The notes under the pieces: model-generated
What the model was told of the DNA's origin: nothing
The model's database searches: none
Seen by the model: the letters and a program-made list of their open reading frames with translations, nothing else
Part shown: positions 1-12,225 of the stretch, in pieces
Layout of the letters: each line of letters starts with the position of its first letter
How positions within the stretch are numbered: the first letter of the stretch is position 1
Translations under genes and position numbers: made by a program
Assembly: GCA_023101885.1 (NCBI GenBank)
Contig: JALPQD010000389.1
Location: 186,001-250,000 of the forward strand
Source of the DNA: Typhlomys cinereus
Lineage: Eukaryota > Chordata > Mammalia > Rodentia > Platacanthomyidae
Direction of reading: 5' to 3'
DNA length: 64,000 nt

Positions 1-1255
1 CCTCCTGTGTTGTTGATGAGCAGATACAGGGCACTGGAGAAAAAGCTCAGAAAGCCAAAAGCCAGCCAGGCAGAGCAGAACTACCACAGCCTGGGGCAAG
101 GAGCAGTTCTGTGCTTGTGAACAGTGCATGCCCATGAAGTTTTTTCAAGCATGAGATCTGATTCCATTGTTTGAAACTGGTGAGAGAGACTTGGAAGAGC
201 CAGGTGGGAAGCTGCTACCGTTTCAGCCAGAAGACACTCAGAAGAACTAAGAGACAAGTTCGAGAACAGCACATGGATGAGGAGTTTTTGCAGGGCAGTG
301 TCCAGCGGCACCCGAACACTCGTTTTAGTGCAGCATCCAGACATACCGAGGGGATGCGAAGGAGAACCGTGTACTCGGGCTGACTAGAGAGCCAATTTTT
401 TTGAGAGGAAGGCCTGGCTCTTAACAGTGACTACAGCTACTTGTTAACAAACACAACCCATCTCAGAATCTTGGGTTCATTCTGCAGACATTTTGGGGCT
501 GCTCGTTACCAAATTCTGAACCCAGAGTGGAAAGGTTAACCATGAACACATCAAGTTCCTGCCAAAGGTGCATGCATTCCAGTGTAAAACAAAATAAAAC
601 AAAAACCTGTTTATTAAACATAAAGCACATACTGCTTCAGAGAATGAAAACATGGACAGACAGACCCAAAATCAGGTGACTGATAGGCCATTCGTTCCTA
701 AGGAAGAAAGGCTTGTGCATTCTTTGTGCCCCTAGACAGAAGCACAGCCCCAACCTCTATGCCCGCTACTGGGAGAGGTCCCCACAGGGCAGGCCCAGTC
801 CCATTCCCAGAACACTGAGCACTGCATTTCATCTTCCATACAAGTGGCAAAGTGGATGGAACAGGCCCTGTTCTGGTAACTTCCCTCTTGTCTCCTCCCC
901 TGTGGCCTATGTAAGCACTGAGAGCCTCAGCCAGCTCGTCAGGCTTCTGCGCGTCAGAATCAGGAACCCAAGCTCATTGCACAATAATTATTACATGTTT
1001 TGCTCCCTGGTTGCCACAGCATTCTGGTACATCACCCTCCCTTACCACAAGGGGAAGAGCTGCCTTGAACTTAGTACCACCCAAACCATGCCCCAGTGTG
1101 TTTAAAACTGACAGGTTTTTGTTTTTATCTCTGGCACCTGTCGGAGAATCCCTGGGTAGTTTTTCTTGTACTTGAAACTAGGCTTCACTGTGCTGTCTGG
1201 GATGTACTTGAACTCTTACTCTTTTTTCCTTTTTTTATGTATTTTATTTATTTTG

Positions 1256-1256
<1 letters not shown>

Positions 1257-1289
<33 letters not shown>
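1257..1289. repeat. (TG)n microsatellite
   Basis: An uninterrupted TG run directly follows TTTTGGGG. Confidence 0.9.
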
Positions 1290-1315
1290 CAGAGGGCACC
1301 GTGTGGAGGCCTGTT

Positions 1316-1861
1316 ATAATTGCATTTTGGTGTCAACATGACAGTTGCAGACTGTTTGGAGCACAGCTGTGGAAAGTTAATGGTTGGAATGGCCCCTGAA
1401 CAAGTCTGCAGGTACTTGATTGATTGCTGTAGTGGATGGTACTTTTCAATGGTGTGCAAGAAGGGACTTGCTCTTCCCTTATCTTATGTCAGCTTGCTGT
1501 GGAGTCCACTCTGCAAGCGACATTCACTTTTAGAGCCTCGTGGCCTTCTTTGTCGCTGATGCTGCTGCCTCAGTCCTTGGCTTACTCAGAGCTTTATCTT
1601 TTCCACCGCATTGTTGCTGTTCCTGCTGCCTTTGGAGTCTGATCTTGCTGCTGTTCACTGTTCATCGCCAATGTTGGAGCCCAAAGTCTTCGACCCTCCA
1701 GAGAAGCAAGTTGGCTTTGTGGAACATTCAAGTCAAGAGCAAGGCAGCTGTGGGCGGCTACTTTGAAGGACACTATTTTTATTGTAAGTTATTTTAATAA
1801 ACTTATTTATGTATGCTACATCCTATAGATTCTGTTTCTTCAGAAAACCCTGACTAATACA
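1316..1861 (+). mobile_element. LTR-like rodent interspersed repeat, probably ERVL-MaLR type
   Basis: It starts near TTTTGGTGTCAACATGACAG, contains AATAAA near 1795, and ends with CCCTGACTAATACA, a typical 3' end of MaLR-type LTRs. It shares GTGTCAAC-TGAC and a CACAG-TGT-GAGTT-ATGGTTG block with the reverse-oriented copy at 18117-18527. Family assignment is from memory. Confidence 0.5.
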
Positions 1862-2072
1862 AGGCCCAAGGGTGACTTTGGGAATCATCCTGGATAGCTT
1901 CTATCTCCTCCTTACTTTGCTCTGGGATTTCTCATGCTCCACCCACCAGAGCCAAAAGTGCAGGCCACCACCAATTTCTGCCTGGTGTTTTTTTGTGGGA
2001 CCTGGGATCTAAACTCAGGACCTTCTGCTTCTGAGACAAAGAGGCTTAATCCATGAGCTATCTCTTCAGCCC
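1861..2072 (-). mobile_element. B2-superfamily SINE with non-B2 body, older copy
   Basis: Read on the minus strand it begins with the tRNA-like head (GAAGAGATAGCTCATGGATTAAGCC) and continues into the body shared by the other copies in this window. It is diverged from the CpG-rich young copies and lacks the A/CA-rich tail. Confidence 0.75.
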
Positions 2073-2371
2073 TGTACTTGAATTCTTAGCCTCACACAAT
2101 TCTCCTGCCTCAGTCATACAAGTTGCTAGGACACAGGCAACTAATATGCCAACTTTTTGTTAGTTTTTGTTCCCTAGTTTTTGCTGTGATTATACACACA
2201 TAAAATGGATGAGGCATTCTCAGTGAGAGTACTGACTTGGCAGGCCCAGCTAGAAGGGTAGAAGCATGTGGGCAGTGGAGGAGAGGGCTGAAGCAAGGGA
2301 ATCATCCCAACTCAGCATTGCAAAACTACGAATTGAAATGTACTATCAACATGAATTTAACATTTGTTTTA

Positions 2372-2613
2372 GGGGCTGGAGAGGTGGCTCAGGGGTTAAG
2401 CCTCCGCCTTGCAGGTGGAAGGAGTTTGGATCCTAGACCCCACGTATAGACGCCGGGCGGAAGTGGGGGCGGCCTGTGCTTCTGGTCCTTGTAGGGCGGA
2501 GCCTGTGAATCCCGGTCCATGGTGGATCCTGAATTCGTCCGTGGTTCTGCACACACATACACACCGCACACACACACATACACGCGCACAATTGAATAAA
2601 TAATAAAAAAAAT
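2372..2613 (+). mobile_element. Young B2-superfamily SINE with non-B2 body
   Basis: The head GGGGCTGGAGAGGTGGCTCA (pol III A-box region) is followed by a CpG-rich body, a CA-rich stretch and an A-rich AATAAATAATAAAAAAA tail. It is one of about nine young copies that are nearly identical over shared parts. Confidence 0.88.
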
Positions 2614-2967
2614 TTGTTTTTTTCTTTTGCTTTTTTGTTTACTCTCCCCCTTTTTTGTTTTGCTTTGAGACACATTTGTACAGTTAATGCCAGAGGCTGG
2701 CCTTCACCCTGTTATATAGCCTTGAACTCTAGATCCTCCACTTTCCAAGTGCCGGATCACAGGATTGATACACCACACCCAGCTGGTGCCCTAAAGGACT
2801 CTTAGTCCTGCCTCACAGGTTTCTGTCCCAGACTAACCATGATCTCAGCCCGGATCGTCCTAGGTATGTGCCAGTACGGATAGATGCCTGTAAACATTCT
2901 CTATGGAACTTGTTATATTCTGTTTATGGACATGTAGCCTTACAACCTAGGTAATAAGCTAATGAAC

Positions 2968-3052
2968 AGCATGGGTGGGAGGTGGCTCAGTGGAAGAGTT
3001 TCTGCCTGGCATGGAAAGGCCCTGGGCTCATCCTTAGCCCGTGAAGCAAAAC
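2968..3052 (+). mobile_element. Old ID-like SINE
   Basis: GGTGGCTCAGTGGAAGAGTT followed by CCTGGCATGGAAAGGCCCTGGG matches an ID-type tRNA-derived head with substitutions. Confidence 0.5.
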
Positions 3053-3540
3053 ATGCTGGAGATGGAAAACTCCAGCTGCATGCCTGCAGAGAGCTGGTTT
3101 CTTACTCTCTCCAGATAATCTTGAGCACCAGCCGATGGGCTCTTCATCAACCAAGCACTCTGCGCTCCAGAGCTGGTACAAATGGCAGGCGCCTATGCTG
3201 GAGGACACCACCTGGGGTCGACGCAACGCTGCTTTTCAAGTAATACATAACACAGTGGGTCCAACTGTGGTTTGGAGTCTGTAGACGTGACCTTCCATTC
3301 CTCTGTCAAACAGCTCTTGAGTCACAAAGAATAGCCAGATTGGTATGGGAGGTAAAGGAAAGCAGGATCCAGAGCTGAAAGTCATCCCTGATTACTTAGT
3401 AAATTTCAGACTAGCCTGGATAACATGAGACCCCAAGGGTCTTGCTGTGGCATAAAAGGCTGTGATTAGTGAGTCAACCATTTACATGATTTTAACAGCA
3501 TTTTTACTTCGTTTCATTTATGTTTTGGTTGGGGTAGAAC

Positions 3541-3652
3541 TTTTTTGAGATAGTCTTTCATGTATCCCAGGATGATCTTAAAGTTCTGTTCCTCCTTCCT
3601 CTGCCTCCCAAGTGCTAGGATTATGAGTGTGTGCTACCATGCCTGACTTACG
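3541..3652 (-). mobile_element. B1-like SINE (7SL-derived)
   Basis: On the + strand it reads TTTTGAGATAGTCT, then CTCCCAAGTGCTAGGATTAT and CTACCATGCCTGA, the reverse complement of a diverged B1. Confidence 0.7.
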
Positions 3653-3724
3653 CAGTGTGGGAGATCACATCCAGAGCTTTGCATGCCTGCACTCCTGTCC
3701 TTGAGCTATTTTTCATTTAAGTTT

Positions 3725-3905
3725 ATTTTGTAATATTTATTTATGAGAGACAGAATATGTATGCATAAACCAAGGCACACACGTGGGGATCAGAGGACAA
3801 CTTTCAGAAATTGGTTCTCTTCTTCCACCTTCATCTATCATGTGGGCTCTGGGGATTGAATTCAAATCGCCAGGTTTACATATCGGCTGAACAATCCCTG
3901 CTGGA
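3725..3905 (-). mobile_element. B3-like SINE
   Basis: The + strand shows GATCAGAGGACAACTTTCAG, a CTTCCACC block and GGGGATTGAATTCA, the reverse complement of the rodent B3 body. Confidence 0.6.
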
Positions 3906-4068
3906 CCAAGACTTTGATTCTACGTAGCCAAAGGTGGCCTTGGACTCCTGGCCCTCCTACCTGCACATCCTAGTGTCAGCATTACAGGCATGTACAACTG
4001 TACCCAACTCAGTATTTTTACTTGGGGGGGCATAAATACAATCTTAACACTTAACAAAGTTGCAAAAA

Positions 4069-4341
4069 GGACTGGAGAGATGGCTCGGGGATTAATTTTC
4101 CTCTCAAGAAGTCCTGAGTTTGGATCCCAGGACCCAGGAAAATGCCAGGTGGAAACGGCTGTGACTTGCACTTCTAGCCCTGGTGGGTGGAGCCTGGGAA
4201 ATCCCAGGGCAAAGGAGCAAAAAGGAGGTAGAAGCGATCCAGGATGATTCCCAAAGTCACCCCTGTACTTCACAGGGACACACAGTGCCCTCTATACATG
4301 CACACACACATGCAAAATAAATAAAAGCTAAAAAAAAAAAC
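4069..4341 (+). mobile_element. B2-superfamily SINE with non-B2 body, older copy
   Basis: GGACTGGAGAGATGGCTC head, GGGAAATCCCAGGGCAAAG body and AATAAATAAAAGCTAAAAA tail. This shows the ancestral body that young copies have diverged from. Confidence 0.8.
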
Positions 4342-4726
4342 TTTCAAAGAACAGGAAGCCATTGAGACTTGCCCTCTCCCTCCCCCGAACAGCCAGCTGG
4401 CCACCGCCCACCACTCCTCTCAGTCTCTGAGTTCACACTGCACAAAGCAGCTCATCCAAGGCAGACTCATCCTGCCTGGCCATTTCCTGGGGTTGAAGAT
4501 CAGAAAAAGCAGCTCAGCCACAGAAGCAAATAAGCCTCCTCATCCTATCAGGAGTCAGCTCAGGCCCTGGTCTTCCCGACCTATCAGGAACAGCTCCCCC
4601 CTCTAAACACTTCAGCGTAGGGGGCAACTTCCCCTTAGCGCTTCTGCCAACAGCCTCCCTTGTCTCTTGGTTCACTCTGGCCTTTCTCAAGTCTATTTGA
4701 GGCAGTCAGAATGATGCCGGTTAAGC

Positions 4727-5068
4727 AGACCTTGGCACCCAGCATATCAATCACACCTGTGATTCCAGCACTTGGGAAGATGAACCATACTGTGTTCTAG
4801 GCCAGTCCAGCCTACTTAGCAAAATCTGATTTTAAAACAATTAAAATAACCAAATAGTAAGTTTTGGGGGATATAACTGGGGATATAGCTCAGTTGGTAG
4901 TATACACAAATCCCTGGGTTTGAGCCCCAGAACTGCCTGAAGCAGGCACAGCAGCATACTCCTGTAACTCAGCACTAGAGAGGTACTGACAGGAGGACCT
5001 AGTTCAGATTCATCCTTGACTACATAGCAGGTTCTAGGCCACATGCAGCCTGTCCCAGTAAATAAAGA
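4727..5068 (+). mobile_element. B1-like SINE followed by B4-like (ID+B1) SINE
   Basis: A diverged B1 (GTGATTCCAGCACTTGGGA) covers about 4727-4850. From about 4871 an ID-type head (GGGGATATAGCTCAGTTGGT) is fused to a B1-like right part (CTGTAACTCAGCACTAGAGA), the ID-B1 dimer arrangement of B4 elements. Confidence 0.6.
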
Positions 5069-5589
5069 TGTTCGAGGTAGAGCTCTGGCCTGACACTGAA
5101 AGATTCACAAATTCAGTCCTCAGTGTTGTCAGGAAAAAAGTAGGTTTTATGCTTCTTCCCCTCCACACCACATTTTTTTAAGTAAGTTTTCATTTGCTTT
5201 GAACATGTTATGAAACTGAAGGTAACTTTGAATTCTAATCACCCTGACTCTACCTCCCGAGTACAGTATTGAGATTACAGGTATAGATCTCTAGTTTATG
5301 GGGTGCTGGTGATTGAACCCAAGACCTTGTAATAGTAGGCAAACACTACTAACTGAGCTACATTCCCAGGCCCAAATGTAAAATTTTTCTTCTGTCTCTG
5401 AAATCTCTTCTGACCACTACCTTGGACTTTTTCCCAGCGTAACATACCATCATCCAAGTACTGGGACTTTTGCTTGCCTATTTTTGTCTTTTCCCTTAAG
5501 ACTGGAAGTTGACTGAGGATAGGAACTGTCCTTTTATTTCCTGCAGTGTTCTCTGTACCAATACATTATCTCTCTTAAAAGCAGTTCTA

Positions 5590-5866
5590 GGGCTGGAGAG
5601 ATGGCCCAGGGATTAAGACTCTGCCTCACAAGCAGAAGGTCCTGAGTTCAGATCCCAGGTCCCATATAAAGACAGCAGGGGAAAATGGTGACAGCCTGCA
5701 CTTCTTACCCTAGTGGGAAATCCAGGTGGAAGGCAAAAGAAAGGTAGAAGTAATCCAGAATGATTCCTAAAGTTACCCTTGGATCTCCACAGGAGCACAT
5801 GCTGTGCCTTCTAATACACACACACACATACACACACACACACACAATTAATTTTCAAAAAAAATC
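5590..5866 (+). mobile_element. B2-superfamily SINE with non-B2 body, older copy
   Basis: GGGCTGGAGAGATGGCCCAG head, body with GGGAAATCCAGGTGG, then a CA microsatellite in the tail. A 3' fragment of the same family follows at about 5961-6045. Confidence 0.8.
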
Positions 5867-6294
5867 CTCAAATCAGCTATCACTTCACTTCATGTGCCAG
5901 AAAAAACAAACCCTCTTGCTACAGGCTACATAGCAGAACCAGGCAGGCTCTGTTGGTGCTAAGAAGAAATCCAGGGTGATTCCCTAAGTCACCCTTGATC
6001 CTCTACAGGGACACACAGTGCCCTCTGATACACACATACAAAGAAAAGAAGGGAGGAAGGGAGGGAGAAAGCAACAGTGCTTAAAAACAAAAAGCAGCTC
6101 TATATCATCCCTTGGATAGTCTCATTTTGTCTGACTTTCATTCTCTGTAACTCATTTGAGGTCTGTCACCACCCAAGGCTGGCTGGGAATCCCCTGGGGC
6201 CATTGACTGCTGCTGTTTCTTTGATCTTTTTTTTTAGAAGCGCTCTGTGTGACTCTTCAACTGCCATCCTTATTTTTAATTGAAGGAGGAGTAG

Positions 6295-6420
6295 GTGGAG
6301 GTCAGAGGACAACTCTCAAAAGTCATCTCTCTCCTTCCACCACGGTGTAGGTTCTGGGGATTGAACTCAGATCACCAGGCTTGGCAGCAAGCTCCTTTAC
6401 CTATCTAGTCATCTCTGACC
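6295..6420 (-). mobile_element. B3-like SINE
   Basis: GGTCAGAGGACAACTCTCAA, a CTCCTTCCACCAC block and GGGGATTGAACTCAGATCACC are the reverse complement of a B3 body. Confidence 0.65.
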
Positions 6421-7043
6421 TAGACTCTTTTTATTATGCATTTTCAAGCATGTGAGAAGGGCCCGTGATCTCTAGGGACAGGGTTTTGGAAATTCCCAGC
6501 AGACAGAGAAGACAAAGACAAAAGGCAGAGAAGGCCAGTGTGTGGCACATCCCCTGCCTGGAGGCTGTGGCTGCCCAGCGTTCAGTGTGGCTCATAGGAA
6601 ACCCCTACAGCAGCAGAATCGCTCTTGATAGTAAGCAAGACAAGGAAGGGCCAAGGCCAAGGTGCAACCTTGATCAGAAGGCCTAAGAGCAAAGGACCCT
6701 TCAGGAGACAGCAGTTGCTGCCGTCCCCTGAACATAGGGAACAATCCCAGTGCTGACTAGCTGTGGGAGGTGTAGCTGAAGGTGGCACATTCTAGACTGA
6801 GTCCTCTTCCACCGAAAATCAGCCTGGAAGCCATGCACAGGCAGCCACAGCTTTCCTGCTTCAGATATCTTATCCAATTAAGTTCTCCAGGACTAAAGAG
6901 ATATCAGATGTTGTCCACTAAAAACTCAGAGTTGATCCTTCTTCACTGTAGATGAGAGACCAAGGTCTTAGCCAATGCTAATACCTCAGTGGCCAGTGGA
7001 CCTAAACAGGCAAATTCCAGTTTAGATAAATAGTCTAAATTTC

Positions 7044-7193
7044 CTTGATTGAGCCAGAGATAGCTGAAAGGATAAAGACACCTATACACAGGAACCTGGA
7101 GAATCTGAGTTTGCTCCTCAAAGTGCACATGGTGAAGGAGAGAACTAAATTCCAAAAGGTGAGTACTCTGACCTCCTGGCATGTAGCAAGGGT

Positions 7194-7237
<44 letters not shown>

Positions 7238-7300
7238 TACACACACACACACACATACACAGACATATGTATACTACATAAATAAATAAAAATATTTTTA
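7044..7300 (+). mobile_element. Old B3/B2-like SINE with CT and CA microsatellites
   Basis: A diverged tRNA-like head (CAGAGATAGCTGAAAGG) is followed by a B3-type body (ACTAAATTCCAAAAGGTGAG), then (CT)n and (CA)n runs at about 7196-7262 and an AATAAATAAAA tail. Confidence 0.55.
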
Positions 7301-8207
7301 AAAAATGTCCTTGGCTGAAAAAAATATAAAAAAGAATTTTAAAACAATTTGAGTCACACGGTGAAATTCAAGACCAGCTAGTACTGTATAACAACCCTGT
7401 CAATAAAAATCACACAACTTGGGCATGGTACCAAGACAGAGTACCACCAGCCTGAGGCCAGCATAGACCACATATGTTGAGAAGAATCTGTTAACAAGTG
7501 CTGTGAGGGTTGGTGTGAGGAGTGAAGCCCGCACGAGAGATCCTGGTGTCTATCCCCCAAACTGGAAATATTTGTATTCACAGTGAGGCTGGGGGATGCT
7601 TTAGTGGGTAAAGTCCTTGTCCGGTATGAATGAAGTTTCAGGTTGTCTCCAATACCACAAAAACCCAGTAGACACACCTGTAACCAGTACTCAGGAACAA
7701 GACAAAGGAGGATCAGAGTTCAAGTTTATCCTCTTTTACGTAGTAAGTCCAAGTAAAAAAAATACATGTCTCAAAAAAAAAAGTGCCAGCCAGGTATCAA
7801 ATGCCTATAACTCTAGCACTTAGGAAGGCTGGGCAGGGCATTACCTTAGCTGCACAGGAAGACTCTCTGAGGGTGGGCACTTCTTTCTAAGACAAACCTT
7901 TACCAAAATTCACAGATAAGAACTTGCTTATCAAGCATTCATCAAAGTAGCATATGCAGAAGATGTGCTAGCTGTTGGAAGTGTGTAATGTCTACGTGAC
8001 CTCAGCAGGCTGAGCTGTGTGTACAGAGATGGCACTGTACAGTAGTGACTTCGTAGATCAGGGTAAGTGAGGAAGCAAATGTGCTAAGAGAACAAGAAAC
8101 CAGTTTGGTGTGCTAAATTTGGAAAGAAGCAAATGATTAATTTGCTTAAATTTTAATAAGGAAGCATTTTGTGAGGTCTTTTTTTCTTTTTTTTTCTTTT
8201 TTTTAAA

Positions 8208-8482
8208 ATATATTATTTATTCAATTGTGCGTGTGTGCCTGTATGTGTGTGCCTGTATGTATGTGTGTGTAGAACCACGCGTGAATTCGGGAACCATCAT
8301 GGACGCCTCCACCTCCTCCTTGTTTACTCTGCCCCGGGATTCACAGGCTCCGCCCTACCAGGACCAGAAACGCAGGCCGCCCCCGCTTCCGCCCCGCGTC
8401 TATACGTGGGGTCTGGGATCCGAACTCAGGACCTTCCGCCTGCAAGGCAGAGGATTAACCCCTGAGCCACCTCTCCAGCCCC
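8208..8482 (-). mobile_element. Young B2-superfamily SINE with non-B2 body
   Basis: This is a full reverse-complement copy. The + strand reads TTATTCAATTGTGCGTGTGT, then the CpG-rich body, ending GAGCCACCTCTCCAGCCCC. A (TTCC)n-rich stretch follows at about 8490-8566. Confidence 0.88.
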
Positions 8483-8565
8483 AAGGGCTTTTTTTCTTTC
8501 CATCCATTCTTTTCTCCCTCCCTCCTTCCCTTCTCTTCTTTCTTTCCTTCTTTCCTTCCTTCCTT

Positions 8566-8985
8566 CAGTAAGGTCTCATATAGCCCAAGCTGGCCTTAAA
8601 CAAATAGCTGAAGACGACCTTGCACTCCTGATTATCTTGCCTTAACCTACAAAGTGCTAGGATCATAGGCCTGAACAACCAAGCCCAGGGAAGCCTAGAC
8701 TTAAAACCAAAAAGACCTAAAGTTCATTTCTTGTTTTTTTAAAAAATAAAGCAAAGTTGGTGTTTAATAAAGATACTTTAACATAGGACTGACAAGGTAG
8801 CTCAGAGGGTGAGGTGCCTGCTGGCTCACAAACCTGTGTCCTGGGTTCAGTCTCTGGAAATCTATATGGTCAAAAAAGAAAACTGACTTCTAAAAGTTGT
8901 TGTCCAAGCTCCACCTGTGAGCCATGCTTGCTCACACCTTCTCTCGTGCTTTCTTTCTCTCTTTCAAAAATAAAGAAAATATTTT
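8566..8985. mobile_element. B1-like (-) then B3-like (+) SINE remnants
   Basis: AGTAAGGTCTCATATAGCCC to about 8690 is a reversed B1. At about 8785-8985 a diverged head (ACTGACAAGGTAGCTCAGAG) leads into a B3-type body with a short A-rich tail. Confidence 0.5.
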
Positions 8986-9572
8986 AAAGGAATGTAGTTT
9001 AATATAGTTATATATTTGAAGTACAAGGGTTATGAAAGAGAGAGAGGTGCTTGGGAGAAAGGACAAGACACTGAATGTGGGCTTGTCCAAGAATAGTCAC
9101 AAGTAAGACATGTCCAAGAACGGCTGCAAGCCAGCCAAGGACAGCGACTCACAGTTCATCTTCTGTGTGCAGGGTGCTAAAGTATGTTCCCTGTTTTGTA
9201 AGTAAGACAGTGGGGGATTCTTGGAAGTTCCCAGCAAGCAGAGGAGAAGCAGGCAGCCTCGGCACCCTCTCATGTCAACAGCCTGGGTGCGAGTGGACCA
9301 AGGCTCTCTGCTCGCTCAGACGCTAGCGGACAGGACAAGGGAGGGACTGCTAGACTGTCCTGAGGCAGAGTTCAGCGGGATCAGGAAGTAAGTGCTAAGG
9401 AAGCACAAGCATAGAAAAGAAGATGAAGGAAATGGTTGTAAAGACGAACTCCAGTCTCCTCAGGAGGCAGAGTGCTTACAAGTGTGGTCTAAGAATAAAG
9501 GAAAATGCGAGGGTGGGGAGACTGGGCCATGGAGCCCCTGACCCGGTGTCATTTCAGTGTAGGAAGGGAGCA

Positions 9573-9639
9573 GCCATGCTGCACCTCTGGGGGAACCCCC
9601 CAACTGCCATGCTGCACCTCTGGGGAATCACCCCCAACT
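9573..9639. repeat. Tandem duplication, about 33 bp, two copies
   Basis: The unit starting GCCATGCTGCACCTCTGGGG and ending CCAACT occurs at 9573-9605 and again at 9606-9639 with a small indel. Confidence 0.8.
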
Positions 9640-9995
9640 GCCCTGAAAAAGCTAGTCTTCAAAACACAGCTGATAAAAATGAAAAAAATGACAAATGTTT
9701 TTCCCAGGCTCTCATTTCTCATGCCGTTCTAGTAACTCCTGGGTGTAAACACAAGTTACTTTCACATGCATTTACTGTGTTTTATCTTTATAGCAACCCT
9801 GTGGGAAATCCAAGGTTGGAATTAACCTGGCTTTGCAGATAATTATTATCCCCATTTTAATGATGAGAAAATGGAGGCTTGGAAGTTACTAACTTGCTCA
9901 AGGCCATTGGTGGACAGGTCCCAGCATTCTTTCTCCACCACTGTCTGATGGTGGTTCTGATCCAATAACAAGCAGACATTAAACAGCAATGACAT

Positions 9996-10130
9996 TTTCT
10001 TTTGAAACAGGGTCTTCTGTAGCTTAGGCCTAGGCTAAACTTGCCATATGACCAAGAATGAACTTGACCTTATCCTCCTGTCTTCCCCTCCCAAGTGCTG
10101 GAATTATAGATATGAGCCATTGCACCTAGC
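9996..10130 (-). mobile_element. B1-like SINE
   Basis: GAAACAGGGTCTTCTGTAGC to CATTGCACCTAGC with CCCAAGTGCTGGAATTATAG is a reverse-complement B1. A second diverged one lies at about 10510-10615. Confidence 0.65.
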
Positions 10131-11589
10131 AGAAAGTGTTTTCCCCTTAAAGATATTAAAAATATCATCTATATATCTTCCCAGACATTCACATTCATTG
10201 GAGGTATTTGATTGAGAAAGGGTCTCACTCCAAAGCCTAGGTTGGCACTGAACTCTTCCTTGAGTGCTGGGATTATAACATAAGACACTATTTGTGACTT
10301 TAAGACAGGTTTTGAGTCTCAAATTCTCTGCAGGCATGAAGTGCTAAAGCTCAGACATTTCCTATTGGGGTGAGAAATACAGAGAAATTCAGTATCGTCA
10401 CAGGGCTGCCCTGTGTAGAAAGTCCATTTCCCAGGGCCAAGGCAGAAAGTGGGCAGAACAAGACTCATGACTCAGTCCATCTAGCCTTTTTCTTGCTTCT
10501 TGTTTATTTTATTTTGTGTTGAGACAAAAATGATCTTGAATGTCTGAATCCTCCTGCCTCCATCTCTCAAGTGGTGGGATTATAGGCTTGGGCCACCACC
10601 ACAGTGCAGTGTAGTCTACTTCCTGCTGAGGCTTTGTGCATGGCCAGAGAGTACTTTATCACTGAGTTGTAGCTCCAGTCAATTCTATCAGGTATTTCAG
10701 CAAGGGAAAGAAAATATAGAGGAGGAAACAGGAAGAATGAGTTGATGGCGAAGACAGATTGTTTAATAAGAGAAACAACAGGAAAAGCTATCAGTAGTAA
10801 AAATCAGTGATAGTTCTCAGCCTGGGGGGCCCACTCTCCTGACAACCAATAGAACAGCTCTCTAACCTCAAAAGGCACTGATAAACACTATGTAACTCAA
10901 GGCAGCTAGCAAGGCAGGTAACACTTCTCTAAGCATAAAGAGAATGAGTACATGCAAGTCATACCTATGACTTGTCAACTTGTAAGGCTTAGGAGGTATC
11001 TCACCAGCTGGATGGTTTTACTTTGTCTAAAGCTACTAAAACAAAGAGATTAAGAATGTTAACTTACAGAGTTGTGAACATTAAGTCAGAGTATTGGACT
11101 CAGTGCCAGGTACTAGTCAGCATTCAGAAATGTTATTAATTAGTATTCCTATACTAAAGGGGAACACAAAAAAGAGCTCTAGGCAATGCCACTGAGTCCT
11201 TACACCTCATCAGAGAGGAGGACCTAGAGGGAAGTTTGACATGCACACTAAAGGATGCTCCAGGAAGGTGGGGGTGAGCACTGGTAGAAAGGGAGGGGGA
11301 GGAAGGAAAAGGAAAAGACCATAGTGGTCCTCCTCTGCTGCATTAAGTGACGGCAGTGACTCTGCTTAGGCCTTGGGATGAGACAGTAGGTCCTTGGTGT
11401 GCACATGACTGCTGTTGTTTTTCCTTTTGTTCTTTGCTTTGTACACAGACCCTCAGGTGGCCCACACTGTTTTTGAACTCACTGTGAAGCCGCATACGGC
11501 TGTGAACTAGTTCACCTACCTCTGCCTCCCCAGTACGGTTGTTTTGGGTTTTACTTTTGGTACGTACTACACATCAGGTGAGCAGCATA

Positions 11590-11890
11590 TGACCTTGCAT
11601 CTTGTCTGGGCCTTAGATAAACCTGGCTGGGAGCCATGACCATCCATCAGGGCTGGAAATGACTTCCAGAAGTCAAGTCAGCCTGCCTCCAGGAGAAAAC
11701 AAGCTGATGTGCAACGCTTGCCTACATGAATTTAAAGATTTGTGTAACAAATATTTCATCCCTGTTCCCAGGCATGAAGTGCTTGGTGCATTGCTTTTAA
11801 TAAAACTCTTGCTCTTCACTTGCGCTTCATTTTTGGACTCTAGACCATTAACCCTTGTTGGCCTTGAACAGGTTCATCCGCCCTAAGTCG
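11590..11890 (+). mobile_element. Possible ERV LTR 3' fragment
   Basis: AATAAA at 11799-11804 is followed by ACTCTTGCTCTTCACTTGCG, resembling the R/U5 of rodent gammaretrovirus-like LTRs. No internal viral sequence is seen. Boundaries and family are uncertain. Confidence 0.3.
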
Positions 11891-12087
11891 GTGAATGACT
11901 AATGGGCATCTGACAGACCCGCTCCTGACTTTACGGGGTCCTCTCCTTCCTCCCCAGGTGCAGGGGACGAGGCTGCCGTCGCTCTCTAACTGCTGCATTG
12001 GGACTCCACAGACCCCGGGACCCCTCTTCGAGCGCCGAGGGGAAGACGGGCGTTAGTTCCCTGCACGCCCGAGGCCAGGCGGGCTAC

Positions 12088-12225
12088 GCGGGGAGCCTCC
12101 ACCCGCCTTCGGGGAGCTCCCAGGGGCACCGAGCACATCGGGGCAGCGAAGGGCGAGCGGGGAGCCTCCACCCGCCTTCGGGGAGCTCCCAGGGGCACCG
12201 AGCACATCGGGGCAGCGAAGGGCGA
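12088..12225. repeat. Perfect 69-bp tandem duplication in the SPG7 CpG island
   Basis: Bases 12088-12156 and 12157-12225 are identical over all 69 positions. The unit starts GCGGGGAGCCTCCACCCGCC and ends GGGCGA. Confidence 0.95.

Larger units (their letters stand above)
1..11990. other. Intergenic region upstream of SPG7
   Basis: I can support no gene here. Open frames are short, often overlie repeats and show no recognisable domain. The region holds SINEs of several ages, two LTR-like fragments, TG, GA and CA microsatellites and a short tandem duplication, listed separately. From about 10.7 to 11.5 kb and 6.4 to 7.0 kb I see only unremarkable unique sequence. In human and mouse the next gene on this side is ANKRD11, divergent and roughly 20 kb from SPG7, so its promoter should lie outside the window. 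Confidence 0.7.
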
